Positions 26,048-35,093 of a DNA stretch of 64,000 nucleotides are shown piece after piece. Location of the stretch: the NCBI RefSeq assembly GCF_025950085.1, contig NZ_JAPDDS010000014.1:62001-126000 (forward strand). The letters run 5' to 3'. This DNA is from Luteolibacter flavescens (GTDB taxonomy: Bacteria; Verrucomicrobiota; Verrucomicrobiia; Verrucomicrobiales; Akkermansiaceae). Position numbers and translations under genes: made by a program. Numbering within the stretch: position 1 is the first letter of the stretch; every line of letters begins with the position of its first letter. Under the pieces are notes generated by a model that was not told the origin of the DNA, ran no database searches, and worked only from the letters and a program-made list of their open reading frames with translations.

Positions 26048-28903
26048 ATGCGACTTCACCCGCTCATCCTCGCGTCCTTCACGCTGCCGCTGGCGGCGGA
26101 GGAGCCGGTCGACTTCAACCGCGACATCCGGCCCATCCTCACGAAAAACTGCACGACCTGCCACGGCGGCGTGAAGCAGGCAGGCGGCACATCCTTCATC
26201 TATCGCGAGGATGCGCTTGGGATCGGCGAGTCGGGCAAGACGATCATCGTGCCGGGTGATCCCGCCGCATCCGAGCTGATGCGTCGCATCACGAGCAGCG
26301 ATCCCGATGAGAAGATGCCCCCGCCCCACGAGCATCCGCATGGATTGGAGAAGGCGCAGATCGAGTTGTTAGAGCGATGGATTCGCGAAGGAGCGAAGTG
26401 GGGCGAGCACTGGTCCTTCCAAAAGCCGGAAGAGCCACCGCTGCCGACGCTGACAAACGCGCAGTGGCCGAAGTCGGACCTCGACCGCCACGTGCTCGCG
26501 AAGCTGGAGGCGAAGGATCTCGCGCCGATGCCCGAGGCTCCGCCCGCGGAGTGGCTGCGCCGCGTGACGCTCGACCTCACGGGACTGCCGCCCACCTTGG
26601 AGGAGTGGGACGCTTTCGAGAAAGCCATCGCGGAAAGTCCCGGGACCGCGAAGGAGGCCGTGGCGGACCGCTTGCTCGCATCGCCGCACTTCGGCGAACG
26701 CTGGGCGGCGATGTGGCTGGATCTCGCGCGCTACTCGGACACGACGGGATTCGAGAAGGATCCGCACCGCGACATCTGGCCTTTCCGCGACTGGGTGATC
26801 CGCGCGCTGAACGCGGACATGCCCTTCGACAAGTTCACGCAAAAGCAGCTGGCAGGCGATCTGTTAGAAAACCCGGAGCCCGGCGACCTGATCGCCTCGG
26901 CCTTCCATCGCAACACGCAGAACAACACTGAAGGCGGCACCGATGACGAGGAGTATCGCGTGGCCGCGGTGATGGACCGCGTGAACACGACGTGGACGGC
27001 ATGGAATGCCACCACCTTCGCCTGCATCCAGTGCCACGCGCATCCCTACGATCCCTTCCCTCATGAAGATTACTACAAGTTCATGGCCTTCTTCGACAGC
27101 AGCGAGGACAGCGACCTAAACAACGAGTTCCCCAAGACGAAGTCCGCGGATGATCCGGCACAACAAGCCGAGGCGCAGCGCCTCGAAAAAGAGATCCGGC
27201 TTGGACGCGATGTGCTGAACAAGGAGGTCCTCGCGCTCGCCCGTGAGACCACCGGTTGGCAGACGGTGAAGGCGGATTCCGCCACCGCATCGGCAGCAAC
27301 CGGGAAGCTGGAGCAACAGGCAGACGGGGTCTTCCTGGCCAGCGGGACGAATCCGACCAACACCGTTTTCACGGTCACATTGCCGGCATCGCGCCTCGGG
27401 GTGCTGCGGTTGGACATCCTGCCGACGAGTGACGATCCGGCGAAGTGGAGCGAGTTCGGCGCGGTGGTCACGAAGCTGGAGATCGACCGCGTCCTGCCCG
27501 ATGGCACGCGGCAGCCGGTGAAGCTGAAGGAAGTCGTCGCGGATTTCATCGCCGGTCCGCATGATCATAACGGTGTCGTGCAGGGCGGCGGCGGATTCGG
27601 CGACTATCCCGTGCTGCGCGGACCGAGGACCGGATGGTTTGTCGCGGAGAAGGTGGAAGATTCGCCTGCGGATTCGAAATTCGAGATCCGGCTGAAACAC
27701 GGCGTCACCTGCAATGAGACGCAGGGATGCGTGATGCGAAAATTCCGCCTCGCCATCTCGCCGGACGAGCGGCTTACCACCTTCGTGACCAGCCCCGGCC
27801 GCGCTGACTCGTGGAAGGCCCATGGCGAGCTCAGGCAGGCCTACCAAGCGATACCCGGCATCATGATTCCCGTGATGCAAGAACGGCTGCCCGAGGCGAC
27901 GCGCGACACCCGCGTCTTCCTCCGCGGCAATCGCATGACGAAAGACGTCCCCGTGCAGCCCGCGATCCCTAGCCTCACGGGCGGCGGGACGAGCGACAGC
28001 CGGATGACCCGCCTCGACATGGCCGCGTGGCTGACCGGCCCGGAGAATCCGCTGGCCGCGCGAGTGATGGCAAACCGCTTGTGGGCCGAGCTCTTCGGCA
28101 CCGGCATCGTGGAGACGCAGGAGGACTTCGGCAGCTCCGGCCTGCCACCCGTGAACCAGCCGCTGCTCGATCACCTCGCGCTCCGCCTGCGCGATCACCA
28201 TCGCTGGCACCTGAAGCCCTTCCTCCGCGAGCTGGTACTATCGGCATCGTACCGGCAGTCATCGAAGGCAACGCCGCCCGCACTCGCAGCCGATCCGATG
28301 AACCAGCTCGCCTCACGCGGCCCACGCCAGCGGCTGTCCGCGGAGATGGTGCGGGATCAGGCGCTGCTCGTCTCCGGCCTCCTGTCTCGGAAGCAATACG
28401 GCAAGCCTGTCTATCCGCCGCAGCCGGAGGGCGTGTGGAAGTCGGTCTACAGCGGGGCTCGATGGGACACGTCGCAGGGCGAGGACCGCTACCGGCGCGC
28501 GCTCTACACCTACTCGAAGCGCACCAGCGGCTACCCGGCCTTCCTCACCTTTGATGCGCCGACGCGTGACGTCTGCTCGGCCCGCCGCATCTCCACGAAT
28601 ACGCCGCTGCAGGCGCTGGTGACGCTGAATGATCCCGCGCACATCGAGTTCGCCCGGGCATTCGCAAAGCGGATGGAAGGAGCGACCGTGGAAGAACGCC
28701 TTGCGCTCGGCTACAAGATGCTGACGCTGCAAGACGCGCCGCAGCCGGTGATCGGCACCCTGGCCAAGCTCCACGCCGAGGCAAAGGCGGACTACGAGCA
28801 ATCCCCCGCGGAATCCGCGAAACTGGCACCCACGCCCGACGAGGCAGCCATGGTCCTCGTCGCAAACACCCTGCTCAATTCCGACATCGCCCTGACGCGA
28901 TGA
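26048..28903 (+). CDS. PSCyt1-DUF1549-DUF1553 cytochrome-type protein
   Basis: A 951-residue exported protein of the kind expanded in Planctomycetes and Verrucomicrobia. A signal peptide is followed by a PSCyt1 domain with the haem motif CTTCH (35-39), then DUF1549/PSCyt2 (WPKSDLDRHVLAKLE, FGERWAAMWLDLARYSDT), a middle beta-domain, and C-terminal DUF1553/PSD1 (RVMANRLWAELFGTGIVETQEDFG, DAPTRDVCSARRISTNTPLQALVTLND). A second CIQCH motif lies near residue 324. These proteins are thought to take part in polysaccharide breakdown. The usual DUF1501 partner gene is missing downstream. Confidence 0.92.
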   Translation: MRLHPLILASFTLPLAAEEPVDFNRDIRPILTKNCTTCHGGVKQAGGTSFIYREDALGIGESGKTIIVPGDPAASELMRRITSSDPDEKMPPPHEHPHGLEKAQIELLERWIREGAKWGEHWSFQKPEEPPLPTLTNAQWPKSDLDRHVLAKLEAKDLAPMPEAPPAEWLRRVTLDLTGLPPTLEEWDAFEKAIAESPGTAKEAVADRLLASPHFGERWAAMWLDLARYSDTTGFEKDPHRDIWPFRDWVIRALNADMPFDKFTQKQLAGDLLENPEPGDLIASAFHRNTQNNTEGGTDDEEYRVAAVMDRVNTTWTAWNATTFACIQCHAHPYDPFPHEDYYKFMAFFDSSEDSDLNNEFPKTKSADDPAQQAEAQRLEKEIRLGRDVLNKEVLALARETTGWQTVKADSATASAATGKLEQQADGVFLASGTNPTNTVFTVTLPASRLGVLRLDILPTSDDPAKWSEFGAVVTKLEIDRVLPDGTRQPVKLKEVVADFIAGPHDHNGVVQGGGGFGDYPVLRGPRTGWFVAEKVEDSPADSKFEIRLKHGVTCNETQGCVMRKFRLAISPDERLTTFVTSPGRADSWKAHGELRQAYQAIPGIMIPVMQERLPEATRDTRVFLRGNRMTKDVPVQPAIPSLTGGGTSDSRMTRLDMAAWLTGPENPLAARVMANRLWAELFGTGIVETQEDFGSSGLPPVNQPLLDHLALRLRDHHRWHLKPFLRELVLSASYRQSSKATPPALAADPMNQLASRGPRQRLSAEMVRDQALLVSGLLSRKQYGKPVYPPQPEGVWKSVYSGARWDTSQGEDRYRRALYTYSKRTSGYPAFLTFDAPTRDVCSARRISTNTPLQALVTLNDPAHIEFARAFAKRMEGATVEERLALGYKMLTLQDAPQPVIGTLAKLHAEAKADYEQSPAESAKLAPTPDEAAMVLVANTLLNSDIALTR

Positions 28904-29015
28904 GAGCGATTCCAGGCAGCTTGACATCAGTATCTCCAAGACATGACATGCTGAAATCAGCACCCATGCAAACATCGCTGCCCGGTGGCCACGTGCATTC
29001 ACGTGGGTCGTCACG

Positions 29016-29744
29016 ATGTCTGTATGTGCCGTTGCAGGCTGGTGGGCAGCACGAATGACCCCGGCACAAGAAGCTCCCGGAAAGTCCGGCGATGACGTGG
29101 CCACCCAGCCAGAGGCACACAGCCTTCGGCTTCACGACCCCTCAAGCAGGCAGCCTTCCCCGAGCCACAGGCCCGACTCCTCCGGCGCGTGGACGCCCAT
29201 TCCGGTCGCTTGGCTGGAACGCAGTAATATCAGCATCGACAGCAGCCAATTCCACGACCTCCTGAAATTGGAAGAGGTCGAAGCCGACGCATTCGTCCAA
29301 GCGGCGGACCGCGCAGCGGAAATGGCGAAGCTCACGCAGGCAGGCGAATTCGTCGGACGGGTGATGAAGCAAAACGACTCGGTGGTCCTACCGGCCTTGT
29401 CCGAGGATGACATCCGCCCTCTCGCCGAGGAGGCGATCGCCGCTCTTCCCGGCAACCTGTCAGCAGCGGAAAGGGATCTCGCCCGCTATGTCGCCGCGAA
29501 GAAACTTGAGGAAGAATACGGCCACGATCTGGAGGTGACCTTGTCTCTCACCGGCATGATTACAATCTCCGACCACAGGCATCTTCCTCGGCATCTTCAC
29601 GGATTCTGGTATGTGGCCAGAAGGATTGATTCGCCGCCGGAAGCTCGTCCCATGCACCATAGCATCAACTCCGAGGGAAGGGTGGACTTCCTGAAGTTCG
29701 ATCCGGAACTCAACAACGGGGGCCAACCTCCGGGCGACCGATGA
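29016..29744 (+). CDS. Hypothetical protein A of a tandem pair
   Basis: Family not recognised. The 242-residue product has a Pro/Ser-rich stretch (about 15-58) and then a helical domain (ISIDSSQFHDLLKLEEVEAD onward). From the ATG at 29016 the first residues (MSVCAVAGWWAAR) are only part of a hydrophobic segment; the same frame upstream (RWPRAFTWVVT) would complete a membrane helix but offers no ATG, GTG or TTG back to the stop at 28944. The true start is therefore uncertain. A TTGACA at 28921 could be a -35. The stop overlaps the next ATG. Confidence 0.6.
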   Translation: MSVCAVAGWWAARMTPAQEAPGKSGDDVATQPEAHSLRLHDPSSRQPSPSHRPDSSGAWTPIPVAWLERSNISIDSSQFHDLLKLEEVEADAFVQAADRAAEMAKLTQAGEFVGRVMKQNDSVVLPALSEDDIRPLAEEAIAALPGNLSAAERDLARYVAAKKLEEEYGHDLEVTLSLTGMITISDHRHLPRHLHGFWYVARRIDSPPEARPMHHSINSEGRVDFLKFDPELNNGGQPPGDR

Positions 29745-30520
29745 AGCCACCATTTGCCTTCATCGCCTGTGGTGCTGCCGTCTTCCTCGCCAGCTTCTGG
29801 CTGTCGCGGTCAGCGAGGGAGGCCCCTCCTCCACCGCACGATTTCATCCCATCAGCCGGCGGTCGCCCGGGCACCCCGATGGATCGATCCGCAGGACTAG
29901 CGGAGGCAGGTTCCAGCAGGAAGGCACGCTCCTTGGAAAAGCCGGTGGAAACCCTGCTCGTGCCTCCCGGCCTGCTGGACACCATCGACGTGACCGCCTT
30001 CGATCCCGACGATTGTGAGTTCACCCAGGACTTCAGGGATCTGCTGGCGCTGGACCCCGGAGAGCAGGCAGCGATCCGCGCCGCATTCGACATCTACTTC
30101 AAGGCATCCACACGAGTGGAGCTGGAATTGGCCACTACGATCCCGGCCGAGAGTCTCGCCGTCGTCCGCGCCAGCGACAACGGGCTCGCCCGCTACATGA
30201 CGGTGCGCATCGAGCCCGTGGGTGATCGCCTCAAAGACGAACTGGCGACGTTGCGCGGGAGCCTCGTGGATCTGCTCGGACGCCCGAGGGGACTGGCAGC
30301 CGCCGCGCTCATCGACCGTCAATTGCGACAGGGTGGCGAATACGGGACGCGGGTCGGCTTCGCAAAGTATCCGGGAGACGAAAAATACCGGCTTGAGGAA
30401 TGCGTCCTCAATCAACACGGGAGCATGATGATCCAGTCGCTCGGTGCGCCGGTTCACGAGACTGCCGACTTCTCCGCCCTCATGCGCTATCGCCATCTCG
30501 GCGGCCTGCCGCGGGAATGA
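29741..30520 (+). CDS. Hypothetical protein B of a tandem pair, membrane-anchored
   Basis: Family not recognised. The 259-residue protein has an N-terminal membrane segment (FAFIACGAAVFLASFWL), a Pro-rich spacer, then a helical domain containing FTQDFRDLLALDPGEQAAIRAAF. This segment resembles SQFHDLLKLEEVEADAFVQAA of the preceding protein, so the two may be paralogues with the same layout (anchor, spacer, helical domain). The ATG overlaps the previous stop (ATGA), indicating translational coupling. No catalytic residues are apparent. Confidence 0.65.
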   Translation: MKPPFAFIACGAAVFLASFWLSRSAREAPPPPHDFIPSAGGRPGTPMDRSAGLAEAGSSRKARSLEKPVETLLVPPGLLDTIDVTAFDPDDCEFTQDFRDLLALDPGEQAAIRAAFDIYFKASTRVELELATTIPAESLAVVRASDNGLARYMTVRIEPVGDRLKDELATLRGSLVDLLGRPRGLAAAALIDRQLRQGGEYGTRVGFAKYPGDEKYRLEECVLNQHGSMMIQSLGAPVHETADFSALMRYRHLGGLPRE

Positions 30521-30541
30521 AGTGCGTCTGCACCCGCGGCA

Positions 30542-31246
30542 TCACCCGCCCTTTGCTACGGCGAGTTCCGTACTTCCGAGGGTGCGCCACTCACCTTCCT
30601 CGAGGTCATCGGGCAGCGCGAGTCCGCCGATGGAGACGCGCTTCAGCTCCACCACGTGGTTCCCCGCGGCGGCGAACATGCGGCGGACCTGATGATAGCG
30701 GCCTTCCTCCAGCGTGATGCGCGCTTCCTTCTCGCCGAGCGCTTCCATGGTGGCGGGCAGGAGCGGCTTGTCCTCGCCGCGCAGGACGAGCTCCCCGCTG
30801 GCAAAGAGCGCCGCCTCGTGGCCCTCGATCGGGCGATCGAGCGTGACGTGATACGTCTTCGGCACGTGGTGCTTCGGGCTGATCAGGCGGTGGAGGAGCT
30901 GGCCATCGTCCGTCATCAGCAGCAGGCCGGTGGTGTCCTTGTCGAGGCGGCCCACGGGGCTCAGTACCGGATTCCGCAGCGCGTAACGCACAGGCAGCAG
31001 GTCGTAGATCGTGTCGCCGGGGTCATCGGTGCTGCACGTGTAGCCTGCGGGCTTGTGAAACATCAGCGTGAGCGGCGCCGGGGGATCGAGAGGTTCGCCC
31101 TTGAAGAGGATCTCGGCATGCGGAGGGAAGTCCCTGGAGCCGAGCACGCGGCCCTCCGTGTCCGTCACCACGCCCTTGCGCAGGAAGCTTTCGACCTGGC
31201 TGCGTGAGCCGTAGCCGAGGTTCGCGAGGAGTTTCACCAGTTTCAT
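30542..31246 (-). CDS. RsuA/RluB-family pseudouridine synthase
   Basis: A 234-residue enzyme converting uridine to pseudouridine in rRNA. An S4-like N-terminus (MKLVKLLANLGYGSRSQVESFLRKG) binds RNA; the catalytic aspartate is in VGRLDKDTTGLLLMTDDG; the C-terminal ITLEEGRYHQVRRMFAAAGN is a strong RsuA/RluE-type motif. Length and S4 domain favour RsuA (16S U516), though RluB/E/F specificity cannot be excluded. The ATG at 31246 begins the S4 domain; 31303 would overlap the next gene. Confidence 0.88.
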   Translation of the reverse strand: MKLVKLLANLGYGSRSQVESFLRKGVVTDTEGRVLGSRDFPPHAEILFKGEPLDPPAPLTLMFHKPAGYTCSTDDPGDTIYDLLPVRYALRNPVLSPVGRLDKDTTGLLLMTDDGQLLHRLISPKHHVPKTYHVTLDRPIEGHEAALFASGELVLRGEDKPLLPATMEALGEKEARITLEEGRYHQVRRMFAAAGNHVVELKRVSIGGLALPDDLEEGEWRTLGSTELAVAKGG

Positions 31247-31283
31247 GCGTTCAGGTTCCGGGTAGGAATTTCCAGGTAAGTTT

Positions 31284-32309
31284 TCAGCGCCCGCGCCGCC
31301 CACCTTCAGACCTCATGGTCATCCGCTTTTCGGCAAAGATTACCTTGTAGGTGGAGTCCTCCACGGGCTTGCGCCAGACCAGCCCGAGCGCTTCAAGCTC
31401 CGGCTCGTAGGGGAGCTGCCGGTTTGCCACCATCAGCAAGCGCCCGCCCGTCCTCAGCGCTGCAGCGGCAGCGCCAAGGAATGTCTTCCCTAACAGGACA
31501 TCCGTCGCCTGTCCGGTGTGGAAGGGTGGATTGCTCACGATGACCTCGTACTTGCCCGGCACTCCGGCGGCGACATCGTGCCAGTGGTACTCGAAATTCC
31601 CCTCGCCGAGATTCTTCCGCGCGCAGTCCAGCGCACGGGCGTCCGCCTCGTAGAGGTGCACCGCTTTCACCGCGGGATTCGTGTCGGCCACCGCCTTCGC
31701 GAGATAGCCCCAGCCTGCGCCGAGATCGGCCACGGTGCCGCGCAGGTTTCTCGGCAGATGCGCGGCGAGCAAGGCCGAGCCGGGATCGACGTGATCCGCG
31801 CTGAAGACACCGGCCTCGACGAGAAAGCCATCCACCTCGCGCGGTGTGCCCAGCGCGCGCCACCCGGCGAGGACGGCCTCATCCCACGAGCCGTCCTTCA
31901 CCGCGTGAAAGGCGCGGCACTTGTGCTTCGAGAGCGTGGCCACCTTGCCCGTCGCTTTCTCCAGCTCCTTCTCGAAGCGCTGCGCTCCCGCGGTATTCGC
32001 CATCGAGACGACCAGGGTGCCGCCGCTTTCTAACAAATCATGCGCCCTCGCGAATGCGGCTAGCGTCTCGTCCTTCGACTTGCCCGGCAGCAGCAGCACC
32101 AGCGGCCACGTGCCTGCGGGTGCGTCCGTGCGGGGGAGGCCCGCCTTTTCCCACGCATCCGCCAGCGGCTTCAGCGGTTGCCAGCCGGTCACCTGCGGCC
32201 ATGACACCAGGTCCGGATGAGGCTCCGCCCCGAGAAACAAGGCCCGCGGCGGCACGGCGATCTCGCCTTGCGAAAAGGGCAGCAGCAGGGTCTCCAGGGC
32301 GGGGCTCAC
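31284..32309 (-). CDS. RsmC/RlmG-like rRNA guanine-N2 methyltransferase
   Basis: A 341-residue protein with two domains: a degenerate N-terminal methyltransferase-like half and an active C-terminal half. The latter has the SAM motif VADLGAGWGYLAKAVADTNP, an acidic loop (LYEADARAL) and the catalytic NPPF motif (VIVSNPPFHTGQATD) typical of N2-guanine methyltransferases acting on rRNA (RsmC on 16S G1207, RlmG on 23S). The start is a GTG at 32309 or 32336; neither has a good ribosome-binding site. It lies 37 nt upstream of the pseudouridine synthase on the same strand. Confidence 0.82.
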   Translation of the reverse strand: MSPALETLLLPFSQGEIAVPPRALFLGAEPHPDLVSWPQVTGWQPLKPLADAWEKAGLPRTDAPAGTWPLVLLLPGKSKDETLAAFARAHDLLESGGTLVVSMANTAGAQRFEKELEKATGKVATLSKHKCRAFHAVKDGSWDEAVLAGWRALGTPREVDGFLVEAGVFSADHVDPGSALLAAHLPRNLRGTVADLGAGWGYLAKAVADTNPAVKAVHLYEADARALDCARKNLGEGNFEYHWHDVAAGVPGKYEVIVSNPPFHTGQATDVLLGKTFLGAAAAALRTGGRLLMVANRQLPYEPELEALGLVWRKPVEDSTYKVIFAEKRMTMRSEGGRRGR

Positions 32310-32354
32310 GCCGCGGACGATGCACCCCGGACGCACCCGGTGCGAAGCGTGAAA

Positions 32355-32795
32355 TCACGATTCGCCGATATCCTCGTTCCACACCCCCGGATTGGCCTCG
32401 ATGAAGATGCGCATCAGATCCACGCACTTCGGGCTCTGCACCACCTCCACGTGCACGCCGCGACTCCGCAGCAGCGCCTCCTCGCCCATGAAGGTCTGGT
32501 TCTCCCCGACGATAACCCGGGGGATGCCGTAGAGGAGGATCGCGCCGGTACACATGGGGCACGGCGAGAGCGTGGTGTAGAGCGTGCACTCGCGGTAGAT
32601 GTGCGCGGGTAGGCGGCCGGCATTCTGCAGCGCATCCATCTCGCCGTGCAGGATGGGATTCCCCTGCTGCATCCGTCGGTTGTGCCCGCGGCCGATGATG
32701 ATCCCCTGCCGCACCAGCACGCTGCCGATGGGGATGCCGCCTTCGGAGAAACCGGTGGTCGCTTCCGCGATGGCGGCTTGAAGAAAGGGGTCCAT
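32355..32795 (-). CDS. Cytidine/deoxycytidylate-type nucleoside deaminase
   Basis: A 146-residue zinc deaminase with the HGE motif (NPILHGEMDALQNAG) and the second zinc site SPCPMC (TTLSPCPMCTGAILLYG). The arrangement resembles yeast-type cytosine deaminase and guanine deaminase/TadA relatives. The absence of an extended C-terminus and the HGEMDAL form favour cytosine deaminase-like activity (cytosine to uracil), but the substrate is an inference. The ATG at 32795 begins the conserved region. Confidence 0.82.
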   Translation of the reverse strand: MDPFLQAAIAEATTGFSEGGIPIGSVLVRQGIIIGRGHNRRMQQGNPILHGEMDALQNAGRLPAHIYRECTLYTTLSPCPMCTGAILLYGIPRVIVGENQTFMGEEALLRSRGVHVEVVQSPKCVDLMRIFIEANPGVWNEDIGES

Positions 32796-32875
32796 GGCGT
32801 ACGTTGCGGCATTCAAAGCCGTCCCCACCCAAGGGGGACGGTGGCTGCGAAGACAGCCTTCATTCAGCGAATCCC

Positions 32876-33949
32876 ATGCCTAAAGTAAGACTTTCTGGAA
32901 CCGTGCTCGGAACCGAAGACCCCGGCCGAGCGGTCCGTGCCCGCCTTCTCTACCTGCTCTTCGGTGCAGGGTGGGACATCTACAATTCCAACGGTGACCA
33001 GATCATCACGCTCTCGAACATCGAGCGGAAGATCGTGGAGGCGGACTGCTTCGTCTTCACGCCCGGTGCCACGCTGGAGGACATGTTCAAGGCGATCTCC
33101 ATCTTCGTCGGCTACCAGACGCTGGACCAGCATCTCTCCGGCAAGCCGACGGTGATCCTGAATACGGACTTTTCCTGGGACCCCTTTTTCTCGGTGCTCG
33201 ATCACCTGAACAAGATGGGCACCATCAAGCAGGATCACCGCGACTTCCTGCTCACCGCGGGGACTCCCGAGGCGGTGTTGGAAACGCTGGAACTCGTCCG
33301 CGAGAAAGGGGTGCCAGATCCCGGCCGCCACAAGATCGGCGAGGCGAAGGGCACGTCATTCGACACGCCCATCCCCACGGACTACGTGGGAAACGTGTGC
33401 GTCTTCTGCTCAGCCACGCTGGAAGACCCTGCCTATCTCGCGGATGGCCGTGAGCTGGGACGCCTGCTGGCGGTGAACCGCTTGGGCTGCGTCTCCGGTG
33501 CCGGCCGCTCCGGCATCATGGGTGCCGTGGTGGAGGGCTCGGTGGGCGCGGGCGGCTGGACCGCGGGGTCGAATGTGCCGCACATCATCGAGCTGGAAGG
33601 CCTGCCGGACGGACTCTCCAGCTTCTGGCTGCGGCCGGACATCTACACTCGCATGGAGGTGATGATCGAGAATTCGAATGCCTTCGTGATCTTCCCCGGG
33701 GGAGCCGGGACGGTGCAGGAGCTGCTGGCACTGATGATTTTCAAACGCCAGGAAAACGAGCTGATGGCGGGCAAGCCGGTGGTGATCTTCAACCGCCCGA
33801 ATGCCGCCGGGGTGCGCTTCTGGGACCCGCTGATCGACCTGCTCAGCGGCATGTGCCAGCCCGGGGACTTCGTGGTGGCAAACGAGCTGGCCGACATCCT
33901 GCCCGCGATCACCAGCGGCCTCGCGAAGCGGGAAGCCGTGCCGGTCTAA
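32876..33949 (+). CDS. LOG-family protein with duplicated Rossmann domain
   Basis: A 357-residue protein. The C-terminal half (from about 165) is a LOG/lysine-decarboxylase-like domain with VCVFCSATLED, SGAGRSGIMGAVVEGSVGAGG and the signature VIFPGGAGTVQELLALM. Related single-domain proteins release free cytokinin bases or hydrolyse nucleotide 5'-monophosphates. The N-terminal half repeats the same order in degenerate form (ADCFVFTPGATLEDMFKAISIF, GKPTVILN, WDPFFSVLDHL) without the PGGxGT motif. The lysine usually following the active-site arginine is methionine (YTRMEVM). The product cannot be predicted. Confidence 0.75.
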   Translation: MPKVRLSGTVLGTEDPGRAVRARLLYLLFGAGWDIYNSNGDQIITLSNIERKIVEADCFVFTPGATLEDMFKAISIFVGYQTLDQHLSGKPTVILNTDFSWDPFFSVLDHLNKMGTIKQDHRDFLLTAGTPEAVLETLELVREKGVPDPGRHKIGEAKGTSFDTPIPTDYVGNVCVFCSATLEDPAYLADGRELGRLLAVNRLGCVSGAGRSGIMGAVVEGSVGAGGWTAGSNVPHIIELEGLPDGLSSFWLRPDIYTRMEVMIENSNAFVIFPGGAGTVQELLALMIFKRQENELMAGKPVVIFNRPNAAGVRFWDPLIDLLSGMCQPGDFVVANELADILPAITSGLAKREAVPV

Positions 33950-34022
33950 CGGTGCGGCCCTGCCGATATTGAGGCGAATGCATGATTGCCGACCCGGCCT
34001 CTTGGTGGCACTTTCGCAGCGG

Positions 34023-35021
34023 ATGAAGCGCATTTCCAGCAGAGCCGGTGGCAGCCGGGCACGCACGGCCGCACGGCTGGGCGCGCTGCTTCTCGCGCCC
34101 CTCCTGCTCACCCAGTGCGCGACGAATTACGCGCTGGTGGCGGACAGGCCGGAGGAAGCCGTGCGGAATGAAACCTTCGGCTACCGCAAGTGGATGAGCG
34201 CGAAAGCCGAGCCGGAGACCGTGGTCATCGGCGTCCACGGCTTTTGCGGAGCCTCCATTGACTACGAGAATCTCGGCAAGCGCCTCCTGAAGGATCGACC
34301 TGACATGGCCGTGTATGCCTACGAGGTGCGCGGCCAGGGGAAGGATCCGCTGAAGGAGCGCCGTGGCGACATCGATGATCCGGAGCTGTGGTTCAGCGAT
34401 CTCGCGAAATTCTCCGCCATGGTGCGCACGAAGCACCCGGACGCACGCATCGTGTGGTTCGGCGAGAGCATGGGCGCGCTCATCGTTTCCCACGCCTACG
34501 AGCAGGCTGTCGCCGCCGGGGAAAAGCCGCCGTGCGATGCGATCGTGCTTTCCTCGCCGGTGGTGAAATTCCGCGAGGATTTCCCGAAGTGGAAGAAGGA
34601 CCTCGTCCACGGCATCGCCGGGGTGATCCCGACGGCCCGCGTCTCGCTGGAGACCATGGCTGGCGGCCAGCAGGTGCAGATGACGCACGATACGGTGCAC
34701 TCGCAGCAGGCGGAGACGAATTCCTGGCACATCGACCGGCACACGCTTCGCCTGCTCGTGGCGCTCAGCGACCTCATCGATGGCATGCCGGACTGCGCCC
34801 GCACCTTCTCCGTGCCGACGCTGGTGCTTCACGGCGGGAAGGACTTCTTCAGCAGCGAATCCGACGTGAAGGCCTTCTACGGCAACGTCCCGAAGGAGGC
34901 AAATCGCACCTACAAGCACTATCCCGAGAGCTACCACCTGCTGATGTATGACGATCAGAAGGACAAGGTAATCGGCGACGTGGAAAAGTGGCTCGCCCGG
35001 CTTCCGGAGGCAAAGCACTGA
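34023..35021 (+). CDS. Alpha/beta-hydrolase lipoprotein (monoacylglycerol lipase-like)
   Basis: A 332-residue lipoprotein: signal and lipobox (LLLAPLLLTQC), then a serine hydrolase fold. The oxyanion region is VVIGVHGFCGAS, the nucleophile elbow is VWFGESMGALIVSHAY, and candidate acid and histidine residues are in VLHGGKDFFSS and HYPESYHLLMYD. The YAYEVRGQGKDP strand is typical of monoacylglycerol lipases and lysophospholipases. It probably hydrolyses lipid esters in the envelope. The ATG at 34023 places the signal sequence sensibly; longer TTG/ATG starts upstream are less likely. Confidence 0.83.
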   Translation: MKRISSRAGGSRARTAARLGALLLAPLLLTQCATNYALVADRPEEAVRNETFGYRKWMSAKAEPETVVIGVHGFCGASIDYENLGKRLLKDRPDMAVYAYEVRGQGKDPLKERRGDIDDPELWFSDLAKFSAMVRTKHPDARIVWFGESMGALIVSHAYEQAVAAGEKPPCDAIVLSSPVVKFREDFPKWKKDLVHGIAGVIPTARVSLETMAGGQQVQMTHDTVHSQQAETNSWHIDRHTLRLLVALSDLIDGMPDCARTFSVPTLVLHGGKDFFSSESDVKAFYGNVPKEANRTYKHYPESYHLLMYDDQKDKVIGDVEKWLARLPEAKH

Positions 35022-35093
35022 GCGGTCCGCACCGCAGGCAGCCCCGGCTTCGCCATTGCCAAGCCGCCCGGGCTGCGCCATCGTTCCCCTCCG

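Noticed and set aside
28948-29060. Short frame starting at 28948 as a small peptide gene before the tandem unknown pair
   Set aside because: Only about 36 codons, no hydrophobic segment and out of frame with the real gene.
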